A stretch of DNA of 64,000 bases from Spirochaetales bacterium (GCA_016929065.1 JAFGJO010000043.1:153970-217969), one strand, 5' to 3'; positions 36,945 to 46,695 are shown, counted from the first letter of the stretch. A program made the numbers and translations. Notes: generated from the sequence alone by a model not told the origin.

Positions 36945-38042
36945 TCACTCAAAGATATCCGGCGGAAGCACCGCAAGAAACAGGTCATACCCGCCCTGCC
37001 CGCCTGTCCGGTTGGAGGAAAAGGTTAGAAGCAGGTTCCTGGTCACACGAGGATCACCGTCTTCAAGCTGGGCAAAGAGTGCGGGCCGGTATTCATTTGA
37101 TACCGAATTGAGTGTGTCATTGTCGGGACCGATCTGTGCCGGAAACAGTGACGGTTCGCTCCAGCCATTGCCGTCGTATCTGCTCCAGTAGATATCAAAG
37201 CCGCCTGAACCGCCATTGCGGTCTGACACAAATACCATGATGTCCTCAAACACATACGGACACTTGTCATCAGAAGCAGAGTTCAGCACCGTCACAGGAG
37301 AAAGATCATCGGAAGAAAACCCCGAGGTTAAAAATTCGTACAATGGCGTACTGGCAGTATTTTTATACGCATAGATATCAAAACCGCCGGCACTTCCCGT
37401 CCTGTTGGAGCAGAAAAAAACAGTCTGCGAGGCCTCATGAAAACAGATGTAGCCGTCATCAGCGGATGCATCATTGCCGGCAAATGCGGCCTGGTCATCC
37501 CCTGACCTGATAATAATATCCAGGCTGTCGGGCACAGTTTGATCTCCTTGTGTAAAACAGTAGAGATATGAAGGATTATCCGTCAGAAAGGTTTCATCAT
37601 AACGCCACAGATCAACTCCCGAAACGCCCAGAACAATCGGGCCAAGTTCGTCATTGGTATCACTATTGCAGTCTGTCCAGAACTCGCGTTCTCGTAAGGA
37701 AGCAATAGCATCGGAAGAAAGCTGCACCTGCTGGGCTTCATACATGGATCCATTATGGAAAACTTCGAATGAAATGTGGGCACGCCAGATATCAAAGTCT
37801 TCGCCGCTGGTCCCGGAATTGGTGGAATAAATCAGATTGCCCTCCAGCATGAATGCCGGGGGCGGTGCGGCGTTGTAGTCATCATACTCCGTATTGATGC
37901 CGGTCAAAGGAAAAACTCCCGGCAGAATTTCCAGGGAACGTCTTTCATCAGGACACGCTATAAAAGTCAGAGATAAAATTCCCAATAAAAAGAGCGAAAC
38001 GCTCCGGCATAGAGCCCATGGTGCTGGTGTTCTGTTTTTCAT
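36945..38042 (-). CDS. PD40/TolB-like propeller lipoprotein
   Basis: A 365-residue protein from the ATG at 38042. Lipobox TFIAC. The mature part has several PD40/WD40-like repeats with the SNRTGSAGGFDIYAYKN, SDRNGGSGGFDIYWSRYDG and SNRTGGQGGYDLFLAVL signatures, as in TolB C-terminal and OmpA-associated PD40 propellers. Such proteins bind envelope partners or peptidoglycan. There is no Shine-Dalgarno; TATACT ends six bases before the ATG, suggesting a leaderless transcript. An upstream in-frame ATG at 38099 would need to be read through the promoter. Confidence 0.82.
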   Translation of the reverse strand: MKNRTPAPWALCRSVSLFLLGILSLTFIACPDERRSLEILPGVFPLTGINTEYDDYNAAPPPAFMLEGNLIYSTNSGTSGEDFDIWRAHISFEVFHNGSMYEAQQVQLSSDAIASLREREFWTDCNSDTNDELGPIVLGVSGVDLWRYDETFLTDNPSYLYCFTQGDQTVPDSLDIIIRSGDDQAAFAGNDASADDGYICFHEASQTVFFCSNRTGSAGGFDIYAYKNTASTPLYEFLTSGFSSDDLSPVTVLNSASDDKCPYVFEDIMVFVSDRNGGSGGFDIYWSRYDGNGWSEPSLFPAQIGPDNDTLNSVSNEYRPALFAQLEDGDPRVTRNLLLTFSSNRTGGQGGYDLFLAVLPPDIFE

Positions 38043-38048
38043 AGCATT

Positions 38049-38077
38049 AGTATAGCACAAAAAAACAGAGAAACCAC
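38049..38077 (-). promoter_or_regulatory. Promoter implying a leaderless mRNA
   Basis: TATACT (38054-38049) is six bases from the ATG at 38042; a weak -35 (TGGTTT) lies 16 bases upstream. Confidence 0.5.
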
Positions 38078-38278
38078 TCTTGCTGGTCACCTTTTTCAAA
38101 TATGTGCAATGATCAGGATAACAACCACTTGTGGTATTGTATTTGGAACGCAGGACCCGCCGAGGACGAGGGTTTATAACAACCTGTCATTTACACTGTT
38201 TCTCACTGTAGTCCAAATTGCTGACCATGCGGTGTATCCAGTTGAAATGTTGTATTTTCAATGATAAGGTGTGCAATC

Positions 38279-38301
38279 CCTGGATACAGTAACAATCCAG
38301 G
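38279..38301 (+). promoter_or_regulatory. Inverted repeat overlapping the SNF2 ribosome site
   Basis: CCTGGAT and ATCCAGG, with nine bases between, form a hairpin whose right arm contains the start of the Shine-Dalgarno (AGGA, 38299-38302) of the ATG at 38306. Folding would hide the ribosome site. Confidence 0.45.
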
Positions 38302-38305
38302 AAAC

Positions 38306-40993
38306 ATGATTTTCGATGGAACAATAATGAATCAGGAATTAATAGCGGTAATAAACGCCGACAGCTCCATTAACCTTGAATGGATTTCCGTAAACGAACA
38401 ACTTGGCGATGAAAAAAGAAATCTGCAAAATGAAATATTTGAACGCATACAGAACAATTTTGGTACGGGACTTTTGTATCTTGGGTTTTGCGACACCGCG
38501 GTGCCGCTTTCTGCAAGTCTTGATTTTTTCAGAAATGTGTGCGGATGCTTTGCAAAGGCACTTGTCCGGACACCTGATCTTGAATCACTCAGGGAGAATG
38601 CTGAAATATTTTTCCCGGAGGAAGACAAACGGTTATTAACCGATGCCATCCCCTTTATTACCGGTTCGGAACATATCGATGAAACATTTCTTGATACCCT
38701 GTGGTCTGTCCTGACCGAAAAATATCAAAGCGATATCAAAAATTATAGCGGAACGGTGGATAAATATATCAGGCAGTACAGGCCAGATGTGCACCTGATC
38801 GGCAGGATATATTTCCATCTGGTTGAAAGTAAAAAAGAGGAATACCCGTTTGCTTTTCTGGCAACGTATTCGGCGGATATTTCCAGGGACGGCAAATCAA
38901 AACATGTTCCCCTCAAGCATGCGCTTTCGGCATACGGTGAAGACAGTAAAAAGCTTCTGGAGTTGTTGTCTACAGTTCAGGCGGCCTCTGAAAAAAGCAG
39001 CTTGATTGCACGCCTGCTTGAATCCGGTGAAATATTTCACCCCCTTGCATGGGAAACAGAAGAAGCGGTTACTTTTTTAAAGGAAATACCCGTCTATGAA
39101 GAAGCAGGTATTCTGTGCAGAATACCTGACTGGTGGAAAAACAAATCAGCCGGGCTTTCCGTGAAAATAAGTGTCGGCAGTAACCAGCCGTCATATCTGG
39201 GGATGGACAGCCTGCTCGATTTCAAGGCTGAATTATTGATCGGCAGCATGAACGTGTCAGCGGATGAAATCCGGCAGCTGTTGAAAGAAACCGATGGCCT
39301 TGCATTTATCAAAGGAAAATGGATCGAGGTTGATCACGATAAACTTCAAAAAACCCTGGAAGCGTATGAAAAAGCAAAAACGTTGATGAAGGCTGAATCG
39401 TTGAGTCTTCGGGACGCGATGCGCTTTCAGATAGATATGAAAAAAGAGCTTGATATTGATGATGCGGATATTTCCCTGGAAATATCCAACGGCTCCTGGC
39501 TGAAAACGGTAATGGAAAAACTCGGGAACCCGGAACGTATTGCCAGCGTCAAGCCCGGGCATGAGCTGAAAGCCGTACTCCGGGAATATCAGCAGAAAGG
39601 ACTTGACTGGCTTTCTTTTCTTGATTCTCTCAGTCTTGGGGGCTGTCTTGCAGACGATATGGGACTTGGAAAAACGGTTCAGATACTTGCTTTTTTATGC
39701 GGGATCAGAAAAACACAAAAGAGCGCCAGTCTTCTGATACTGCCGGCGTCCCTTGTCGACAACTGGCTCCGTGAAATCGGGCAATTTTTACCTTCGCTTA
39801 AATACCATGTGGCGCACCCCGGGCTGCGATCCAAAGAGGATCCGGTTATTGATGAAAACGCAATAGATGAAATTAACCGGTATGATATTGTTATTACCAC
39901 CTATTCATTGGCCGGAAAATACGAATGGCTGAAAAACTACCGCTGGAATTATATAATCCTTGATGAGGCACAGGCGATAAAAAATCCGGGAACCAGGCAA
40001 ACCAGGCAGATTAAAAAACTGTCTGCGGTTAACCGTATTATCATGACCGGAACGCCTATCGAGAACAAACTGGCCGACTTGTGGTCGCTGTTCGATTTCC
40101 TGAATCCAGGACTCCTCGGCACAGGCAGGGAGTTTACGGCATTTACAAAAACACTGAAGGATAATCCGCACGGCTACAGCAGGCTGAGAAATGTTGTCGG
40201 TCCGTATATTCTTCGAAGGTTAAAAACAGATAAAAATGTTATCTCCGATCTGCCCGAAAAGGTAGAGATGAAAACGTATGCCCGGCTCAGCAAAAAACAG
40301 GTTGTGCTCTACCGGCAATTGGTGGATGAGCTTCAGATCAAGCTCAAAGAGCAGACGGAAGGCATAAAACGCAAAGGGCTTGTTTTGGGCTCCATCATGA
40401 AGTTCAAACAGCTGTGCAATCACAGTGATCATTATCTTGGTTCCGGTGATTACAATGAACAGGACAGCGGCAAGTTTGAACGGCTTAAGGAAATCTGTGA
40501 AACCATTATGGAAAAACGAGAACGGCTTTTGGTTTTTACCCAATTCAGGGAAATAGCAGAGCCATTAAGGGAGTATCTGGCTTCGATTTTTCAAAAACAG
40601 GGCCTTGTGTTCACCGGCTCTACAAATGTCAAAAAGCGGAAAGAACTTGTAAACATGTTCCAGGGACATGAATATGTTCCCTTTATGGTTCTCTCATTAA
40701 AGGCGGGCGGTACAGGATTGAATTTGACTGCAGCAAACCATGTCATTCACTTTGACCGGTGGTGGAATCCTGCGGTTGAAAATCAGGCGACTGACCGGGT
40801 GTTCAGAATCGGGCAACGGAAAAATGTTATTGTACATAAATTCATAACAAAGGGGACCATCGAGGAACGAATAGATGATATGCTTGAAGAAAAGAAAAAG
40901 ATGTCATCCGGGATTATTCAAAGTACCGGCGAGAACTGGATAACCGAAATGAATGACGAAGAGTTGCTGCGCATGTTTACACTTTCACTATAA
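38306..40993 (+). CDS. SNF2-family ATPase/helicase
   Basis: An 895-residue protein. Start ATG 38306 has CCAGGA five bases upstream; the earlier ATG at 38261 has none. The N-terminal 430 residues are a bacterial SNF2-associated region. The motor has Walker A (DDMGLGKT, about 450), ILDEAQ (about 552), TGTPIENKL, and helicase C motifs GGTGLNL, FDRWWNPAVE and ATDRVFRIGQ. It translocates on double-stranded DNA using ATP, remodelling DNA-protein complexes. A SWIM-finger protein follows 16 bases later, a known pairing for bacterial SNF2 proteins. Confidence 0.9.
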   Translation: MIFDGTIMNQELIAVINADSSINLEWISVNEQLGDEKRNLQNEIFERIQNNFGTGLLYLGFCDTAVPLSASLDFFRNVCGCFAKALVRTPDLESLRENAEIFFPEEDKRLLTDAIPFITGSEHIDETFLDTLWSVLTEKYQSDIKNYSGTVDKYIRQYRPDVHLIGRIYFHLVESKKEEYPFAFLATYSADISRDGKSKHVPLKHALSAYGEDSKKLLELLSTVQAASEKSSLIARLLESGEIFHPLAWETEEAVTFLKEIPVYEEAGILCRIPDWWKNKSAGLSVKISVGSNQPSYLGMDSLLDFKAELLIGSMNVSADEIRQLLKETDGLAFIKGKWIEVDHDKLQKTLEAYEKAKTLMKAESLSLRDAMRFQIDMKKELDIDDADISLEISNGSWLKTVMEKLGNPERIASVKPGHELKAVLREYQQKGLDWLSFLDSLSLGGCLADDMGLGKTVQILAFLCGIRKTQKSASLLILPASLVDNWLREIGQFLPSLKYHVAHPGLRSKEDPVIDENAIDEINRYDIVITTYSLAGKYEWLKNYRWNYIILDEAQAIKNPGTRQTRQIKKLSAVNRIIMTGTPIENKLADLWSLFDFLNPGLLGTGREFTAFTKTLKDNPHGYSRLRNVVGPYILRRLKTDKNVISDLPEKVEMKTYARLSKKQVVLYRQLVDELQIKLKEQTEGIKRKGLVLGSIMKFKQLCNHSDHYLGSGDYNEQDSGKFERLKEICETIMEKRERLLVFTQFREIAEPLREYLASIFQKQGLVFTGSTNVKKRKELVNMFQGHEYVPFMVLSLKAGGTGLNLTAANHVIHFDRWWNPAVENQATDRVFRIGQRKNVIVHKFITKGTIEERIDDMLEEKKKMSSGIIQSTGENWITEMNDEELLRMFTLSL

Positions 40994-41009
40994 CCAAAGG
41001 GAGTATTGT

Positions 41010-41789
41010 ATGTCATATTACCAAGGATGGCCGGAATATATTCCTGTTTCCGAGAAACGGGCCAAAGCAGAACGGAAAATTGAACAGCTCAGAAAGAAAC
41101 AGAAGGAAATACACCCGATAATTATTGAAGGATCAAAACTTTCAAATACATGGTGGGGCACGGCGTGGAACAAGAATCTTGAATCTTACGCTGATTACTC
41201 CAACAGAATCGGCAGGGGCAGAAGTTATGTGCGTCATGGCGCGGTCCTCGATTTAAAAATAAAACCCGGAAAAGTAACAGCGCTTGTGCAGGGGAGCAGA
41301 AACAAGCCATATTCGGTAACGGTGGATATAAAACAGATTTCCAGCCCCAAATGGATAAAAATCAAACAATCATGCGAGGGGAAACTTGCTTCTGTGGCCA
41401 AACTGCTTGAGGGAAGTTTCCCGAGAGAACTAAAGGAATTGTTTGCCGGAAAGGGAAGCGGTCTGTTTCCTTCCCCGAACGAAATCAGTTTTGACTGCAG
41501 CTGTCCGGACTGGGCCGGTTTGTGCAAACATACAGCTGCCGCTCTGTATGGTATCGGGAAACGGCTTGATGATGATCCGTCATTGTTTTTTACATTGCGG
41601 AAGGTCAAAATGGATGAGCTTGTTTCGGAAGTGGTAAAAGACAAATCCAAAAGCATGCTGTCAAAAGCAAAAAAGAAAACGTCCCGGGTGATTGCCGATG
41701 CTGATGTTTCAGCCATGTTCGGTATCGAAATGGCAGAAAAAGCAAAGAAAGAACCCGCCAAAAAGAAATCCGTGAAGAAAAAAAAGTAA
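41010..41789 (+). CDS. SWIM zinc-finger protein
   Basis: A 259-residue protein from ATG 41010 (AAAGGGAG upstream). An N-terminal region with WWGTAWNKNLESYADYSNRI is typical of SWIM proteins paired with SNF2 helicases. The SWIM finger CxCx(n)CxH is at about 172-185: CSCPDWAGLCKH. The tail is Lys-rich, likely nucleic acid-binding. It starts 16 bases after the SNF2 gene and is co-transcribed; together they likely act on DNA in repair, regulation or defence. Confidence 0.9.
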   Translation: MSYYQGWPEYIPVSEKRAKAERKIEQLRKKQKEIHPIIIEGSKLSNTWWGTAWNKNLESYADYSNRIGRGRSYVRHGAVLDLKIKPGKVTALVQGSRNKPYSVTVDIKQISSPKWIKIKQSCEGKLASVAKLLEGSFPRELKELFAGKGSGLFPSPNEISFDCSCPDWAGLCKHTAAALYGIGKRLDDDPSLFFTLRKVKMDELVSEVVKDKSKSMLSKAKKKTSRVIADADVSAMFGIEMAEKAKKEPAKKKSVKKKK

Positions 41790-42065
41790 AACAGAAAACA
41801 TCCGGAGTGAAAAAGAAAAAATGACAGGAAAAGTTATAAGCCAGCCGCGTTCTGCTGAATCGATTTTTCCGCTCATTTGTCAAAAAATGAACCACCGGTT
41901 TCTTTCGTCATCCTTGCAAGGTTCATTATCTCACCCGATAACAGCATTTTCACCCTGGTTTTCTTGAATCTTGTGCCCAAAAAAACAGATATCTTCGCTC
42001 CAGCTTATGGATGCGGCTTTTATGAAAAAAAAGCTTTCCGGTTTTCAGCTATCCCGGCGGCTCCC

Positions 42066-42355
42066 TCAATAAACTCGGGACAGTCCCCGCCCCTCCTTGT
42101 CCATATAGTCGATGATCTCGCGGATGGATTCGTGATACCCATTGCATACTCGCAGCAGTAGCGGAAATACATTTGGATGATTTCCTGTCGTGCCGCTTCA
42201 CAAACCACACCGTCCACATCGCAGGTGATGCCGAAATCAACCCTGACTTTTCAGCGTTCAATACCGCCTGCGAATATACCCGGGAGGATCTCCGCCTCAC
42301 TTTTCAGGCCCTGGAGCAGGCGCATCATTACATTGGGGTCAAAACCGGTTTCCAT
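42066..42355 (-). pseudogene. Broken gene of unrecognised family
   Basis: Minus-strand frame from ATG 42355 reads METGFDPNVMMRLLQGLKSE, continues to a TGA, resumes in the same frame as VDFGITCDVDGVVCEAARQE and on through MYFRYCCEYAMG, then shifts frame to YHESIREIIDYMDKEGRGLS and stops at 42066. A stop and a frameshift in an otherwise coherent protein indicate decay. I do not recognise the family. The rest of the 41790-42065 gap shows nothing. Confidence 0.5.
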
Positions 42356-42439
42356 CAAAAACTTTTTATTTGGAAATTGGTTTCAGATTATACGGATGGG
42401 AGGTGAAATCGCATGATATTTTTATCAGTTCCGAAAAAT

Positions 42440-42468
42440 TTGAATTGGAATAGTGTTTCATTTATAAT
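42440..42468 (+). promoter_or_regulatory. Consensus-like promoter implying a leaderless mRNA
   Basis: TTGAAT (42440-42445), 17 bases, TATAAT (42463-42468), ten bases to the ATG at 42479. No Shine-Dalgarno is present. Confidence 0.65.
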
Positions 42469-42478
42469 AAAAATACCT

Positions 42479-44479
42479 ATGAAAGAGAACCTGTTTTCCC
42501 GAAACGCCCTTCGTATACGAATCCTTGTCGTGGTAATTCTGATTACCGTCGCGCTCGCGGTCTACAAGACATTGCTTGGAAGTTATCTTATCGGATTTTC
42601 CCAGGGTGATGATGCGCAGTACCAGGTTTGGGGAAGAATTTCCCTGATCGGTTCAAGCATTATCGGATTCACCATTTTTTATCTGTTCATGGCCCCGTTT
42701 CAAAAGTATTTCAATCTGGTAAAACACAGCCTTCCGGTTCCTGGCCCGTTATATCAGAAGGCCAAATTCATCTCGCGTCGCGTACTCATCATCACCTTTA
42801 CAGTGAACTTCTTTTTTTTCACACTTTCCTCCGTGGTTATGTATTTTTTGATTTACAGCCGAAATCCTGATTTTGGCACTGGACTCCGCTTCGGACTCTT
42901 TAATTTTCTCACCAACATCGCAACCGGGTTTCTCTCGGGGCTGGTCCAGATCACGTTCGTCGATCTTTTGCTCAACAAGACGAAGGAGTATCTGGGCATT
43001 CATTTTTTAAAAGGAGAGAAGGAACTGGGGGTCCAGACAAGGCTGTTGCTCTTTACCGCGGCAACCATTTTTTATCTGTTCAGTTTTATCGCGCTCCCCG
43101 CGTTCAACCGTCTCGAGGCGGAATACAAACTGAAAAAAGATATCCTTGCAATGATTGTTGCTGATGTACCCAGGGAAGAAGTCGTCCGTGTGTTATCGAA
43201 CGAAATAGAGACCAACAATCCGAATGTGTATATTTCCACCACGCTTCTCATCAGCCTTGGACTGTGTATTATCATCCTGGGATCGGGATTGGTTATATTC
43301 AGCGAATTCCGCGCGCGCCTGAGGCTGGCAAACACCCGGTTGCTCGGGCTCTCCCAGGGGAAAGCTGATTTAAGCCGCAGGATTTTGATCACCAAATATG
43401 ATGAAATCGGGCAGGTGGTTCATGCGGTGAACAAACTGATGGATTTTTTGACGGAAATGTTCCGGGACATCAAGTCAGCAGTGAAGGATGTGCACAGCCT
43501 CTCGGATGAACTTTCCGCGAGTTTTACCCGGACACGGGACGAGATTACAAATATGATAGACTCCACCCAGACCATTCACCATCTGCTTTCGGTCCAGGTT
43601 GAGAGTACCGTCCAGACAAACGATAAACTGGACAGTGCACTTGATACAGTGAGTACCATCTCTGAACGCGTCGCGGATCAAGCGAGCATTATAGAACAGA
43701 ACTCCGCCTCGATCACCCAGATGTCGGAAAATATCCGTTCCGTGCACCGGAACACCGAACACGCCAACGCGATTGCCAATGACCTTGAAAAACGTTCATT
43801 TCAGGGAACCGATGCAGTACGCGCGACCATTGAGTCGATTTCCGACATAGACGGTTTTTCACAAAAGGTGAAAGAGGCGATTGAGGTGATCTCCAGCATC
43901 GCGACCCAGACCGATATCCTCGCAATGAACGCGGCGATCGAAGCGGCGCATGCGGGAGGTTATGGAAAGGGATTCGCTGTGGTTGCCGATGAAATCAGAA
44001 AACTCGCGGAGCATTCATCTGAAAGCGCCCGGGAAATTCTCTCTACCCTCGAACTGATGTACGATATGATTCAGCAGGCAGTGGATCGGGTGTCGCATTC
44101 GGACGAAGCGTTGAAAAATATCGGCGAGGGGGTGAACCGTACCGGAGGAATAATCACGGAGATCACGCGGGCGATGTCAGAACAGATGCAGGGGGCGAAC
44201 TCGATCAGCGAGTCCTATTCCCATCTTCTGCATGTAACCGAAGACTTGAAGGAATTTGTCTCCGCTCAGGCCCAAATGAGCGATTCGGTGAAACAGGAGT
44301 TGAATACCATCGCGGAAAAATCCAGAACCATTCAACAGTCGCTTGAAGCGCTGGTCCAGGGCGACGAACGGGTGAAAAGTGAAGTCGACCGGGTGCTCCA
44401 GATTCAAGCTCGGAACAAAGATCTTGTCGGACTTCTATTTCAGGCAACTGCTGCTTTCAAGCTTGATGAAGACACGTAA
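42479..44479 (+). CDS. Methyl-accepting chemotaxis protein with a multi-pass N-terminus
   Basis: A 666-residue chemoreceptor starting at ATG 42479, just after a promoter; a longer frame to 42413 covers that promoter. The first 290 residues contain six hydrophobic helices with little periplasmic domain, unlike the usual two-helix receptor, so it may sense membrane or cytoplasmic cues. A HAMP-like linker follows (about 290-345). The cytoplasmic signalling hairpin carries the conserved tip IATQTDILAMNAAIEAAHAG at about 478-497 and KGFAVVADEIRKLAEHS. It would control CheA kinase in the polar array and thus flagellar rotation. Confidence 0.92.
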   Translation: MKENLFSRNALRIRILVVVILITVALAVYKTLLGSYLIGFSQGDDAQYQVWGRISLIGSSIIGFTIFYLFMAPFQKYFNLVKHSLPVPGPLYQKAKFISRRVLIITFTVNFFFFTLSSVVMYFLIYSRNPDFGTGLRFGLFNFLTNIATGFLSGLVQITFVDLLLNKTKEYLGIHFLKGEKELGVQTRLLLFTAATIFYLFSFIALPAFNRLEAEYKLKKDILAMIVADVPREEVVRVLSNEIETNNPNVYISTTLLISLGLCIIILGSGLVIFSEFRARLRLANTRLLGLSQGKADLSRRILITKYDEIGQVVHAVNKLMDFLTEMFRDIKSAVKDVHSLSDELSASFTRTRDEITNMIDSTQTIHHLLSVQVESTVQTNDKLDSALDTVSTISERVADQASIIEQNSASITQMSENIRSVHRNTEHANAIANDLEKRSFQGTDAVRATIESISDIDGFSQKVKEAIEVISSIATQTDILAMNAAIEAAHAGGYGKGFAVVADEIRKLAEHSSESAREILSTLELMYDMIQQAVDRVSHSDEALKNIGEGVNRTGGIITEITRAMSEQMQGANSISESYSHLLHVTEDLKEFVSAQAQMSDSVKQELNTIAEKSRTIQQSLEALVQGDERVKSEVDRVLQIQARNKDLVGLLFQATAAFKLDEDT

Positions 44480-44571
44480 AATTGATTGCTTGATTTTTCC
44501 CCTGAACTCTCCCATACTTTTATTGTTGAAATGGGTTTGTATATTTCGGCAGCAATAAATAAGGAGTACGT

Positions 44572-44901
44572 ATGCCTCGCTATTTAAATGAAATTACCTC
44601 AACAAAATCAGAAAAAGAATTGAATGAACTGATACAGTCTTTCATGGCGAAGGAGGGTTTCGTCCAGACGAATTACAATGGTGAAAATGTCTGGAAAAAG
44701 GGGATGGGAATACTCACCGCACCCCAGTTCATGACGACCGAGGTCAAAGACAAATCGGTTAAACTCCAGGCCTGGATCAAATTCGCGATTCTTCCCGGTG
44801 TGTATGCCGGTGAAATGGGGATCACTGGTTTTTTCGCGTTTGCAATCAAGAAGATGCTGAAAAACCGCGTCGAGAACCTTCAGCGGCTCATTCAGGCTTG
44901 A
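44572..44901 (+). CDS. Small protein of unknown function after the chemoreceptor
   Basis: A 109-residue protein with AAGGAG before the ATG. It is amphipathic alpha/beta in the first 60 residues and has one hydrophobic stretch near 78-95 (PGVYAGEMGITGFFAFAIKK), so it may be membrane-associated. It lies 92 bases downstream of the chemoreceptor gene on the same strand, possibly with its own promoter. No family recognised. Confidence 0.7.
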   Translation: MPRYLNEITSTKSEKELNELIQSFMAKEGFVQTNYNGENVWKKGMGILTAPQFMTTEVKDKSVKLQAWIKFAILPGVYAGEMGITGFFAFAIKKMLKNRVENLQRLIQA

Positions 44902-45177
44902 TGATTCTGACGTGCCGGAAGTGTATCCTCCTTCGGAGCCTGCCATGTGGCGGTATCCGTTTCGCTGTCACCAGAGAGCTTCTTGAGTGAAACCGGGATA
45001 GCCGTGTTCCCCGGTAAAATCATATGTGATCATTCCGTGTTTTGCCCTCGAGGAAATATCTGCTTTTCCCCCACAAGCAGGTTGTCTATTCCTTGATTTC
45101 CCCTGCCTGCTGCAATCATCAGCTTGCGCGGGGTAACAGAAACGCATAATTCTTCTGTTTTTTTTGATAAGCTGTGA

Positions 45178-45183
45178 TAAAAT
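45178..45183 (+). promoter_or_regulatory. -10 box implying a leaderless start
   Basis: TAAAAT lies nine bases before ATG 45193; a weak -35 (CTGTTT, 45155-45160) is 17 bases upstream. No Shine-Dalgarno. Confidence 0.4.
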
Positions 45184-45192
45184 GAGCTTGTT

Positions 45193-45612
45193 ATGATTAT
45201 GAAAAATGGATTTTTGCCTCTCCTGCTGTTCTGCGGTCTTCTTTTTTTTGACTGTCTGGTCTCTGATAACGCCAGGTGGCCTCTTTTTGAAAACTGGCCG
45301 TTCGATTGCGTGAGGAGTCTTGAGTCTCCACGTGTAGGCGTCAACCTGGATTCCTGGCGGTTTATCATCAGCGCAGGCGAGGTTTACTCCTTTGAAGATT
45401 TCTCCGTCATGTTCCATGAAGCGCGGACAGCCGCAGGCGCGGATCTCGTCAGAATCCATCTTAATGGCGGGGCTTTTGAACCTGCGGTCGGCCAATACAA
45501 CAAAAACGCATTCCGGCAGGATCTATGCCGAGAATCCCGCCATTGCCGCCTGGGAGCTGATCAATGAGCCCAATACGAAAAAGGGTGTTCTCGGGCCATG
45601 GCGTAAACATCA
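45193..45612 (+). pseudogene. Internally deleted GH5-type mannanase
   Basis: The start is intact: signal peptide (FLPLLLFCGLLFF), then the GH5 N-terminus GVNLDSWRFIISAGEVYSFE, ADLVRIHLNGGAFEPAVGQY. At about 45512 the frame breaks; two bases away in the next frame GRIYAENPAIAAWELINEPN appears, which in the family lies about 100 residues later and carries the acid/base Glu in NEP. The segment between, and everything after including the nucleophile, is lost. The enzyme cannot work. Mannan breakdown was probably an ancestral trait. Confidence 0.7.
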
Positions 45613-45682
45613 AACACCATGGATATCTCCAACCTTCCAAGAATACTGCCGGAGTCACAACACGCGCCTGAGTCGTCCCCGC

Positions 45683-45829
45683 TTACATGGTCCCCGCATG
45701 TCCAGTGCAGGCCGTCACAGTACCTCGTCGGCTGAAAAACCCTCTACCTGTATTGCCACCCGGATTTAAACAGGCGGTAATCAGCAGCAATGTGATAATG
45801 ACACCCGACACGATCAATGAGCTTTTCAT
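45683..45829 (-). CDS. 48-residue lipoprotein ORF, perhaps a truncated gene
   Basis: ATG 45829 is preceded by AAGAGGAAG. The product starts MKSSLIVSGVIITLLLITAC, a classic lipoprotein signal with lipobox LITAC (Cys20), followed by 28 residues and TAA. Either a genuine tiny lipoprotein or the 5' end of a longer gene whose remainder was replaced by the mannanase relic on the other strand. Confidence 0.5.
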   Translation of the reverse strand: MKSSLIVSGVIITLLLITACLNPGGNTGRGFFSRRGTVTACTGHAGTM

Positions 45830-46000
45830 TTCTTCCTCTTGAAAAGCTCATCCCCTGATTTCAAGCATACATGGAAAACCTTTTTAATTCACTTATTGTG
45901 ATGCGGGGTATTTCCGCTTGAGGGGGCGTATATCCAAAGCCTGGCACCGGGCGCGACAGTATTTTGACATGGGAAAAAGAGAAATTCCTTTCTGTTCAAC

Positions 46001-46267
46001 TCATTCTTTTTCCGCATCAGCCTTTCGCGCCGCCCGAGCGGCAGCAGAACGTTTTATAAGTTTCGGGCCGACAAAAAGGATCAGGCCTGAGAGTACCAGA
46101 CTCAACATCAGAAAAGACTGAAGCATGACGATTATACCGGGGACTGCCTCTTCGGCTCCGGAGTTCACCATCCGCAGGACAATCATCAACGGGACAAGAA
46201 TAATGGTCGGATACGCCAGCCACCGGTGCAGTTTCCGCGCCCATTTTGTTACCTGTGCAGTTTTCAT
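46001..46267 (-). CDS. Small two-helix membrane protein
   Basis: An 88-residue protein with two hydrophobic helices (about 18-33 and 45-67) between a basic start (KWARKLHRWLAYPTI) and an Ala/Lys-rich basic tail. The WxRKxHRW start recalls heme-binding cytochrome b-like or DUF4405 helices, but this is only a resemblance. Its start overlaps the MarR stop by four bases, so it is the regulator's direct operon partner and probably its target. Confidence 0.7.
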   Translation of the reverse strand: MKTAQVTKWARKLHRWLAYPTIILVPLMIVLRMVNSGAEEAVPGIIVMLQSFLMLSLVLSGLILFVGPKLIKRSAAARAARKADAEKE

Positions 46268-46695
46268 TTATTCCTCCATACTTCCAGAATATCCCGTATC
46301 AGGGATACCAGTTCATTTTGCTTTTTCCGGCCTATTACCGAAAACAACGTCACCGCTTTTTTTTCACGGAAATTGACCATCGCCCGGGCAGCAGCAGTTC
46401 CCTTTTTTGTCAGATACAGACAGACTGCCCGTGCATCGGTGTCGTGCACCCGACGCGTGCACATGCCGTTTCCCTCCAGGTTCCTGATTATCAGGCTCAC
46501 CGAAGGCTTTGACAGGCCCACGCCGAATGCAACATCCTGCATTCTTGAACCTGCATGTGCGTCCAGAAATTGCAGCACCCGTATTGACCCCACCGACATG
46601 CCGCGGATATCCGCCGGCATTGCAACCGGGTCACAGGCATGCATAGTGTCAACAAGACGCAAAAACTCTTTGGCAAGAGGCAGTGAATCAGACAC
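46264..46695 (-). CDS. MarR-family transcription regulator
   Basis: A 143-residue winged-helix repressor starting at GTG 46695 with GAGGAAAA upstream. Helix-turn-helix at about 55-75 (MQDVAFGVGLSKPSVSLIIR) and wing at 78-98 with the family's Asp/Arg pair (RRVHDTDARAVCLYLTKKG). Dimers bind a palindrome and release it on binding a small ligand or on oxidation. A matching palindrome lies 15 bases upstream of the start, so it likely represses its own operon. Confidence 0.9.
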   Translation of the reverse strand: MSDSLPLAKEFLRLVDTMHACDPVAMPADIRGMSVGSIRVLQFLDAHAGSRMQDVAFGVGLSKPSVSLIIRNLEGNGMCTRRVHDTDARAVCLYLTKKGTAAARAMVNFREKKAVTLFSVIGRKKQNELVSLIRDILEVWRNK

